Below are positions 56,567-64,000 of a stretch of DNA of 64,000 nucleotides, one piece after another (the first letter of the stretch is position 1; the number at the start of each line of letters is the position of its first letter). The stretch is from Bombardia bombarda (lineage: Eukaryota; Ascomycota; Sordariomycetes; Sordariales; Lasiosphaeriaceae). Location of the stretch: positions 2,046,001-2,110,000 of the forward strand of contig JAULSR010000004.1 of assembly GCA_030512295.1 (NCBI GenBank), written 5' to 3'. A program made the translations under genes and the position numbers. The notes under the pieces are model-generated. The model saw only the letters and a program-made list of their open reading frames with translations. It did not search any database and was not told the DNA's origin.

Positions 56567-58831
56567 TTACGACGAAGGTCCAATAACGACCGTGCCGGGT
56601 CCCAAGACAGGAGGCCAAGCAGGGATAGCCACACCGGGATAGCCCTGCAGGATGCTGGCAATGTTGACCATGATGAGGAAGACGGGCGCCGGAATGGGAC
56701 CGGCTCCGGGAGCAGAATACCTCTGCACCAGCAAGTTCAGCGCAGCGAGCAGGGCAGCTGGGTCGGCCTCACCCTCGGTGTTGGCGCGCTTGTCGCTGAC
56801 GACGATGGGGCTGCCGGGGTAGTACGGGTCGGGGGTGATGGGGGCGCCGGGGATAGTCTTGTCAGGGATGATGGGGGCGCCGGGGATGGGGGTGGCGGGC
56901 GTCAGGGTGGTCCAGCCGGCGACGGGGGTGCTGCACAGCTGGAGGGCGGTGACGATGAACTGCTCGACAAGGTAGATGGCGGCGGGGGCGGTGGCCGGGT
57001 TGCCGTAGGCCTTGGTCAGCTGGGCGAGCACGGTCTGGAGGCCCTTGGTCTCGGTGAGGGCGCAGGCCTTGGTGCCGATGGTCTGGCGCTTGGAGGCCGA
57101 CACCTCGGACGAGGGCTCGGCGTCGAGGCCGCGGTCGACCGTGATGCCGTAGATCTCGAGGAGATCGGCGATCTGCTGGATGACGAGCCAGGTGGTGAAG
57201 GAGGGGCGGGACCCGTCGAGGGCCTCCATGAGGGCGGCGTAGCCCTCCTGCAGGCCGGCGAGGTCGAAGCTGGCCTCGGTCTCGGCGGGGATGATGACGT
57301 CCTCGTCGACATCGCGCTTTTTGTCAGAGGGCTTGATGATGGTGGTGGTGCCATCGGGCGACTTGATGATGGTGATGCCGCAAGCAAGGAGATAGTGCTT
57401 GAGCTGCTCCATGGCGAGATACTCGCTGACCGAGAGCTGGTTGTAGCTCGACTTGTGGATCAGAGACTCGAGAGCCAGCTCGGCGCTATCGAGCTTGGAG
57501 CACTCGGCTCCGTAGCTGACGACAGCGCGCTTGCCGGGGACGAAGATGGTGCCATCTCCGGGAGGAGCTGAGATCTGGGTGATGCCGGCCAAGTACTGCA
57601 GAGCAGCCTTGATGGCCTTGATGTCGGCGACCTCCTCGGCACTCTTGTTCTTCTTGTTCTGGAGCTTGACCAGCTCAACTTCCAGCTGCTTGATCACCTC
57701 CTTGGTGTTGGTCTGATAGTCAGGGGGGAGGGTGAATGACCGCTTGCCAGGAACAAAGATGGTACCGTCTCCAGGGGGAGCTGAGATCTGGGTGATGCCG
57801 GCCAAGTACTGCAGAGCAGCCTTGATGGCCTTGATATCCGCAAGCTCCTCAGCAGTCTTGTTCTTCTTGTTCTGAAGCTTAACCAACTCAACCTCCAACT
57901 GCTTAATCACCTCCTTGGTGTTGGTCTGGTAGTCAGGGGGAAGAGTGAACGACCTCTTACCAGGGGTGAAGGTCGAGCCGGTTCCGGGAGGGGCCGAGAT
58001 GGACGTAATGCCAGCCAGATATTGCAGTGCCGACTTAATCGCCTTGATGTCGGAAAGATCCTCACTGGTCTTAGTCCTCTTGTTTTGGAGCTTGATCAGC
58101 TCGATCTCCAGGGTCTCAATGACCTTCTTGGTGTTGGTGGCATAATCGGGAGGAAGAGTGAACGACCGCTTTCCGGGGGTGAAAGTCGAGCCGGTTCCCG
58201 GCGGGGCCGAGATGGAGGTGATACCGGCCAGGTATTGCAGCGCCGACTTAATCGCCTTGATGTCGGAGAGATCCTCACTGGTCTTAGTCCTCTTGTTCTG
58301 GAGCTTGATCAGCTCAATCTCCAGTTCCTCGATGACCTTCTTGGTGTTGGTTGCGTAGTCAGGGGGGAGGGTGAAGGACCGTCTCCCATGTGTGAATGAA
58401 GAGCCTGTTCCGGGCGGTGCGATTATCGAGATGATGCCTTCTGTGTAAGCAATCATGGCTTTGAGAGCTGCGATCTGCTCCAAGTCGTCATCTGTCTTCT
58501 CGGGCTTGTTCTGCAGGGCAAGGAGCTGCTGCTGGAGTGCGGCGATGGCCTTCTTCTTCTCGGCGAGCTCTGTCGAATCCCCAATATCGAATTGACGCTT
58601 CACCTTTCCTGGCTTGACACCGCCGGTAGTGGACCCGAGCAAGCATGGCGATTGCTCGGCCAGTGGGACACCGGGCTTGCAGGTGGGCAGATTGCTTGCT
58701 CCAGGTGTGAAGGTAGTCTCTCCTTCTCCTAGGCCAAATACCTCCTGCCGCCTGTCGACGATGTTGGCGGTTGGCAGGGCGTTGATGGCTCCCAGGCCCA
58801 AGAGGGAGAGGGCGAGGATCGATCGGACCAT
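56567..58831 (-). CDS. Kex2-processed repeat-containing secreted precursor
   Basis: Intronless, 754 aa. A signal peptide (MVRSILALSLLGLGAINALP) is followed by dibasic sites that cut the protein into regular units. Cuts fall after RR28, KR79, RR151, KR222, KR293, KR364, KR435, KR506, KR582 and KR682. Units 152-222, 223-293, 294-364 and 365-435 are exactly 71 aa each and nearly identical, starting SFTLPPDY and ending GxGxxFxPGKR. Unit 80-151 (72 aa) and unit 436-506 (71 aa) keep the length and pattern but diverge. Each unit has two amphipathic helices, then LAGIT-like and SAPPG turns. This is the layout of fungal KEP precursors, whose peptides act outside the cell. I recognise no characterised family. 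The downstream half also has cysteines and Pro-rich spacers. Function is unknown. Confidence 0.85.
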   Translation of the reverse strand: MVRSILALSLLGLGAINALPTANIVDRRQEVFGLGEGETTFTPGASNLPTCKPGVPLAEQSPCLLGSTTGGVKPGKVKRQFDIGDSTELAEKKKAIAALQQQLLALQNKPEKTDDDLEQIAALKAMIAYTEGIISIIAPPGTGSSFTHGRRSFTLPPDYATNTKKVIEELEIELIKLQNKRTKTSEDLSDIKAIKSALQYLAGITSISAPPGTGSTFTPGKRSFTLPPDYATNTKKVIETLEIELIKLQNKRTKTSEDLSDIKAIKSALQYLAGITSISAPPGTGSTFTPGKRSFTLPPDYQTNTKEVIKQLEVELVKLQNKKNKTAEELADIKAIKAALQYLAGITQISAPPGDGTIFVPGKRSFTLPPDYQTNTKEVIKQLEVELVKLQNKKNKSAEEVADIKAIKAALQYLAGITQISAPPGDGTIFVPGKRAVVSYGAECSKLDSAELALESLIHKSSYNQLSVSEYLAMEQLKHYLLACGITIIKSPDGTTTIIKPSDKKRDVDEDVIIPAETEASFDLAGLQEGYAALMEALDGSRPSFTTWLVIQQIADLLEIYGITVDRGLDAEPSSEVSASKRQTIGTKACALTETKGLQTVLAQLTKAYGNPATAPAAIYLVEQFIVTALQLCSTPVAGWTTLTPATPIPGAPIIPDKTIPGAPITPDPYYPGSPIVVSDKRANTEGEADPAALLAALNLLVQRYSAPGAGPIPAPVFLIMVNIASILQGYPGVAIPAWPPVLGPGTVVIGPSS
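57527..58378 (-). repeat. Four tandem 213-bp coding repeats
   Basis: Units 58378-58166, 58165-57953, 57952-57740 and 57739-57527, each 71 codons with no gaps. The first two encode proteins differing at one residue (Glu/Thr), and the last two differ at two (Thr/Ser, Leu/Val). The pairs differ from each other mainly at DYATNTKK versus DYQTNTKE, NKRTK versus NKKNK and the end of the unit. This suggests doubling of a two-unit ancestor or repeated conversion. Confidence 0.95.
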
Positions 58832-60112
58832 GTTGGCGGATGCGATTGCTGTGTATGGTCTGAGATGTTGTTGTTATCGAGTCTTGACCGAGTCCACGTT
58901 CAAACTAGGAGATGCAAGAAGTGACGGAATGTTGGCTGCTGATATACTTGGCCGTGGTTGCCCCCCTGAGAAGAATGCCAAGGTATGTTGTTGATGCCAT
59001 CGCCGATGAATAAAAATAGTGGTAGAAAACCATGATATCCTTTACAATACTTTCGAGTGCGCCCCGCATCCGAGACGACCTGAGAACTGCTGAGGACTGG
59101 TGATAGCGCGATATTCTTTAGGTGGCGACAATCTCGAAGCAATATGGAATAGATGAAAGGACCAGTGGTAGAGGCGAGCCGCGATATAACCCGTTTTATT
59201 TATCCGGGAGTTTTCACCAAACCTTGTCTGCCTCTTAGCCAGTGCTAATCAGGTGCCCAGACTCACCAGGCTGGGGGAGATAAGATAAAAGAGATAGGGA
59301 ACCAAGGTTGCACCCCTGATTTATGGCTATTTACCAACAACTCGATCTGGTCACTTTTGGTCGATCGGGGCTCGAAGGCCGCGATATACCGAGTTCGCTC
59401 CAGGCCCAGCGATGAGGAAAGGATCTGCTATTTTTGGATGACGTGGTGTTTCGACCACATTCTCCCATGGGGGGACTCGGGAGCAGCACTGGCTCTCCCC
59501 TGCTCGTGGATCAAGCTTAAATGAAAGAAGGTATTGCGGCGTCGCCCCGGGAGCCAATACCAATTGTGCCAGCATCCGGGAAACCGTTGTCGAGTTGCAT
59601 CGGGGTGCTCTACACCCTGACCCTGGACGGACCGATGGCGTCGAGGCCTCTCGACGACATGACCAACCGACAGCCATACCTGATGCTGGACGCTCGAACA
59701 AGAAGCGACATGGAGCCAGCCCGGTCGACGAGGCATCGCACCCATCCATCACCCCTTTTGACTGTGACTCCCTTTTCCTCTCCTCCGTTGCAGCTGCGAC
59801 GGCACTCGTACCATGTTTACCCGGATACTATCGCCGTGCCACAGACTTGCCACCGAGACTCGGGCGGCCCGCGCTGACGTCGCATATGGTTTAATTGTTG
59901 GCCGGGCGTGCACTCTCTGATGCCCCATCTGGTAGAGTGCAAGAATGCCCAGGACTTCCTGGGCTGCTAAGAATAGAGATAAGGTTGTCTGCGAAGGTAA
60001 GCGATCCAGGTATCTGGAGACTTGTTGCGTGAGGAGCAATAAGCGATGGCCCATGGAAGAAGCTCTCAGGTTGGACAGGCGAGCAAGTGACTTCCCACTG
60101 GGGTCGTCCCGC

Positions 60113-60150
60113 CGCATGTCGTCTTGCACGCATGTCGTCTTGCACGCATG
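60113..60150. repeat. 16-bp tandem duplication
   Basis: Two exact adjacent copies of CGCATGTCGTCTTGCA followed by the first six bases of a third copy. Confidence 0.9.
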
Positions 60151-61287
60151 GATTGGCATGTCTCCCCGAAAGGCGCTCAGCAAAACGGCTGGTCCCTTGG
60201 GGTCCCCACCTTCTGCCGCCATGCAGAACAGGTGTGAGGTCAATCTGCCAGGCACGCGATGTTTGGGTGGTTTGACACAACTGCAGCACAACTGCAGCGT
60301 GCCCTGCACCCTCCATCGGGTCGGGAGATCAGGTAACAGCAACCCCATGGCGTCTCATCGGTTTGGAAGATTGGTCTCCGTCGGGACAAGCTTCGAAAGT
60401 TCTCGTCGTAGCGCAACGACGGCACTTGATGGGACGAGGTGATGATTGGCGAAGGCGGCGCATCAGCTCGTTCCGCAGAGGGCAGAGAGGACAGAGGTGC
60501 ACAGAGGCCAGGCTGCCAAAAGACCACCCCCAATCGCGACAGATTCGATCTAGCACCAGAATGCGTCCCTGGATGGAATGAGACGACCGAGGCGACCGAA
60601 TAAATTGAACCCATTCGCACTTGCAGGGAAGAAATGAGGACAGGTAAGCGACCCAGAGATGGATTTTGGTTGGATTTCTCGAAGAAGGAATGACGGCTTG
60701 TGGTCCCCGAATGAATTGATCTTCCGTGCGACAAATCCCACTGTGCAGCAGCCCGCCCAAAGGAAGGAAGCACCATTCCCCAGGCCAGCTTCCAAAGGCT
60801 GCCAGCTGTCAATCCACCGACAAGGCCGCCAGCAGCTGCAGCCCAACCCCCGACTCAACCTGACACGACTCAAACCCAACAGGGCGAGATCTGCAGCCAA
60901 ACGCGGCGGAGGCTCGAATTGCCTCGGCCAAACAGGACTTTTGGATCCTTTTCGCGACGTTCTGCCTTGTGAATTTGCTCAACAAAAATCGTCAAAAAAT
61001 CCAAAAGAAAATGGCGTGTTTTGGACACACAGATAGGAAACAACAGGCCATAATATTTTACGTACCAAATGCAATTGAACTGCCACTATCTCCGCATTTC
61101 TCCTCGCTACCTCTTTTCTTCCATGTCGTGGTTGAAACTGAACACAAACAGCGTTGCATTCTCACCCAAAAGAGCGATTTTGGATCTTGTTCCCGACATC
61201 TTGAACTACGGTACCTGGACCCGAACAGCAACAAACCCACCCTGCCCTTGCAGAAACTCAAATACCACGAGGATCCTTAAAAGAATC

Positions 61288-61311
61288 TAATAATAATAAT
61301 AATAATAATAA
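61288..61311. repeat. (TAA)n microsatellite in PAQR leader
   Basis: Eight TAA units 15-38 bp before the start codon. The repeat supplies in-frame stops just ahead of the gene, supporting the ATG at 61326 as the start. Confidence 0.9.
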
Positions 61312-61325
61312 GAACAATAATAATT

Positions 61326-62488
61326 ATGTCTTCCGGAGCCGACAAGCCGAAGCCACAGCTCCGGCAGCGCCGCCCGTCGTCATCGTCAACAACCGCCGAG
61401 AAGACCGCCTCCCATGTCCTCGACACAGCGGCATCAACCGCCAAGAAAGTAGAGCAGGCCCTCCTCATCCTCTGGGACGACCTCCCCGCCTGGCGGCGCG
61501 ACAACGCCTACATCCACAGCGGCTACCGCGCCACCAGCAACAGCTACTACCGCTCCTTCCTCAGCCTGGGCTACCTGCACAACGAGACGGTCAACATCTG
61601 GTCCCACCTGCTCGGTGCCATCGGCTTCACCATCACGGGCCTCCTCTCGCACTCGCTCATCGCCCCACGGTATGAAGCGGCCTCGCCCGCTGACATGCTC
61701 GCCATGGCCTGCTTCTTCGCCGGCGCCTTCCTGTGCCTGGGCATGAGTGCCACCTATCACACCCTCACCAACCACTCGCCCGCCGTCGCAAAGTGGGGCA
61801 ACAAGCTCGACTACACGGGTATCGTCTTTCTCATCGTCGGCAGCTACGTGCCTGCGCTGTATTATGGCTTTTCTTGCTTCCCCAAGTTGCTGACTGTATA
61901 CTTATCTACCGTGAGCCGCTTCCCCTTTTCTTCATGCTCATCCAATCCCATCTCTTGGCAACTATCCGCTTAAGCTTAATTCACATCACCCGCACACCCG
62001 CACACACACACACACTTACACACATACCGTGCATGTAGATCGCCGTTCTGGGCCTGGGATGTCTCACCGTCTCCTGGTTCGAGCACTTCCGCACTCCCGC
62101 CTGGCGCCCCTACCGCGCCCTCATGTTTGTCGGCCTTGGTTTGTCGGGGGTGGGGCCCATTCTTCACGGCCTGACCATCTATGGCTACCGGCAGTTGGAC
62201 CAAAGGATGGGGCTCAGCTGGGTCATCCTCCAGGGCGCCATGTACATCTTTGGCGCCTTTTTATACGGGGTAAGTCTGCTCTTTAAACATCTCGACTGAA
62301 GTGACTGACTGACCGACCTCCCACTCCAGGCTCGCTGGCCAGAACGCCAATTTCCCGGACACTTCGACATATTTGGCAGCTCGCATCAAATCTTCCACAT
62401 CTTCGTCGTCCTAGCTGCGGCGGCGCATTTGAAGGGCATGGCTGGTGCCTTTGACTATCATCACAGCCTGGTCGGGGCATACTGTTGA
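61326..62488 (+). CDS. PAQR/adiponectin-receptor-like (hemolysin III family) membrane protein
   Basis: Exons 61326-61910, 62039-62269 and 62330-62488; introns are 128 and 60 nt, the first containing a (CA)n run. The product is 324 aa. A basic, Ser-rich cytosolic N-terminus is followed by YIHSGYRATSNSYYRSFLSLGYLHNETVNIW, a strong PAQR signature, then seven membrane helices. The zinc-site elements are visible: SATYHT in helix 2-3 and GSSHQIFHIFVV in the last helix, after ARWPERQFPGHFDIFG. Yeast relatives (Izh proteins) act in zinc and sterol/lipid homeostasis, and some PAQRs have ceramidase-like activity. The exact role here is inferred from family only. Confidence 0.93.
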
Positions 62489-62946
62489 GAGCCAGGTATG
62501 TGTGTGTAATGCAGCTGTGTGAGAAACGGGAAATAAAGGTATTATATATGGTTGCAGATAAATAGAGTGTCTCTTGGCAAACCTGCCGCCAGACCTGGTT
62601 CCGTCCGAAACCTATAAATAGTTCACCTTTTTTTTGCCAGTCGAACCGTGGAAAAAAAGAGAAGAAAGAATACCATATTCTATGCATTGGCCGGCAGCGG
62701 TTCGTCCATCATGCAGGCACAAAAGAGAAAAAAACAACATCTGTCTGATGCAACATCGATCGATCCAGGAGGGTGGTCACTATCGTGGCTCGCCGGCTAA
62801 TCGACACACTGATATAACGACGGATATTCGCGGGTTGCCTTCGCAAAAAGAAATGGCCACCTGGTAAACATTTGTTCCAACTAGGTCGTCCTCCTCTCGG
62901 CGGACTGACTTGTGTCGCATCAAGTCAGAGCAAGCCTAGCTCGCCG
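62489..62946. other. Intergenic, convergent 3' regions
   Basis: 458 bp between two stop codons facing each other. I see no gene or repeat. Confidence 0.6.
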
Positions 62947-63965
62947 TCACTGCACGCCGAGGTTCATGACCTTTACCAGTCCAGAGGCCATGGCACATGC
63001 AGCCCAGCAGCTGAAGCGTAGGTTGGGGTTCCATTCCATCGTGGTGACTCGCGTCAGAGGCTCGTGGGTGACCACACGGGACGCGAGCTTGCCGTCAATC
63101 TCGGCTTCTCGGTCGTCGTCGTCGTCGTCGCCTCCCAACGCACCTGCCTTCTTCCCAGGTCGGCCCTTCTTCTTCTTCCCGCCCGTAGCCTTTTTCCTCT
63201 CCATCCGCTTCTTTCTGTCCATCTCCTTCCGCTTCTCGGTTCTGGGGTCATCATTCAGCTCTGGGAGGAAGCCGTGCAGGATCCTTGTCGCCCCCCTTGG
63301 CGAGGCAACGCCTTGTCCATTGTTGTTCGCCTCTTCGTGACCATCTGTAGTAGCCAAGGGCCTGTATTCGTGCTCAAAGATCTTAATCTTTCGCAACGGC
63401 TCGCCCTTTTGCTTGAAGAGCTTCTGCAGTGCGTTGCACGAAAACACCGAGCCGTCGGCGCAGCCCACAAGCAGGAACGGATGGGTGGCGCCAACAGAGA
63501 CACATGTCACCGTATTCGGGCCAGTGCAGATGCTGCGTGCCTGGCAAAAGTAGCGGTGGTGGAGAAAGGCGATGGTGGTGTTTGGTGTTGATGAGGGATA
63601 GAGTGTCATGAACCCTTGCATGGTCTCGTTCCAGCAAAGCATGTTGGGTTGGAAGTTAATAGCAGGAACGGGGAAATAAGTGAGCTCCGAGCTCGGTTGG
63701 GACAGGTCGGTTAACGTCGCGCAGCCACCAACGGGAATGGAGGCGATGAGATAGGGGCTCGAGGGGTAGCCCGAGCAAATATCGATCACATAAGTGGTAT
63801 GTACACCAACCCGCTGTATGAGCTTGCGTGGGTAAATGGACCACAGAGTGACGGAGCCATCTGAGTGGCCGAGAACGATGCGGTTCGTGTTGACCCAGGT
63901 TAAGCACGTCACATCGACATTGTAATCCGAGAGACCGAGCGTCACTACTGGTGACTCAATCCAAT
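62947..63965 (-). CDS. WD40 TFIIIC subunit (Sfc6/tau91-like), C-terminal exon
   Basis: Last exon of a reverse-strand gene whose 5' part lies right of the window. The exon begins at 63965, after an acceptor TTAATAG with a TACTGAC branch point; the intron runs off the window. 339 codons are visible, ending MNLGVQ. WD40 blades are visible (VTCLTWVNTNRIVLGHSDGSVTLWS; VTCVSVGATHPFLLVGCADGSVFS; TTMEWNPNLRFSCWAACAMASGLVKVMN). Between blades is a Lys-rich insertion with an AT-hook-like GKKKKGRPGKK, followed by an acidic run. This pattern resembles fungal TFIIIC tau91/Sfc6, which binds the B box of tRNA and other Pol III genes. The assignment rests on resemblance, not on a search. Confidence 0.72.
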
Positions 63966-64000
63966 CTATTAAGGGTCAGTAAATGGTTGTACAAAATACT

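Larger units (their letters stand above)
58832..61325. other. Long intergenic region, divergent promoters
   Basis: 2.5 kb between the start of the repeat precursor (reverse) and the start of the PAQR gene (forward). Frames between 59350 and 60900 overlap on both strands, with no recognisable domain or signal. A 16-bp direct repeat lies at 60113-60150 and an (AAT)n tract at 61288-61311, immediately before the PAQR start. Both promoters should be here. Confidence 0.5.

Noticed and set aside
57527..58378. Possible CRISPR-like or transposon array, because of regular 213-bp repeats
   Set aside because: The repeats are in frame, code for protein and are bounded by Lys-Arg sites; the host is a fungus. 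They are coding repeats.

Overview
The window is nuclear DNA of a filamentous ascomycete (Pezizomycotina, most likely Sordariomycetes). The basis is short GT-AG introns (mostly 54-130 nt) with CTAAC/CTGAC branch points, a CFEM-domain surface protein, a fungal ENA-type P-ATPase, a Ran1-type kinase and a Kex2-type secreted precursor. Exon joins were inferred by eye from splice signals, reading phase and family resemblance; none is confirmed by transcripts.

Left part (1-24.5 kb), mostly conserved genes: the 3' end of a CFEM protein; a PCI-domain (CSN8/PSMD8/eIF3K-like) protein; a short-chain dehydrogenase; dolichol-phosphate mannosyltransferase (DPM1); an ENA-type cation ATPase; an AT-hook-containing nuclear protein; a CSC1/OSCA-type (RSN1/DUF221) channel; the ribosome-associated protein TMA7, with five introns in 68 codons; and the splicing kinase PRP4.

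Middle (24.5-44.1 kb): a gene-poor stretch of almost 20 kb. The only confident gene is a Ran1/Vhs1/Sks1-like kinase with a polyglutamine tract. It also holds one candidate small secreted cysteine-rich protein, several short tandem repeats and two strong inverted repeats. It is not AT-rich, so it does not look like RIP-degraded transposon DNA.

Right part (44.1-59 kb), the accessory-looking region: a gamma-glutamylcyclotransferase-like protein; a large heme-oxygenase-like (HDO-fold) protein; a 2-oxoglutarate/Fe(II) oxygenase; a divergent aspartyl-tRNA synthetase paralogue; an MFS transporter; and a 754-aa secreted precursor cut up by Lys-Arg sites into units of about 71 aa, four of them nearly identical. 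Two oxygenases, a non-canonical aaRS and an exporter side by side suggest a specialised-metabolite or modified-peptide locus. This is an inference, not a demonstrated pathway.

The window closes with housekeeping genes: a PAQR/adiponectin-receptor-like membrane protein and the C-terminal exon of a WD40 TFIIIC subunit that runs off the right edge. No rRNA, tRNA, CRISPR array, transposase or reverse transcriptase was found.
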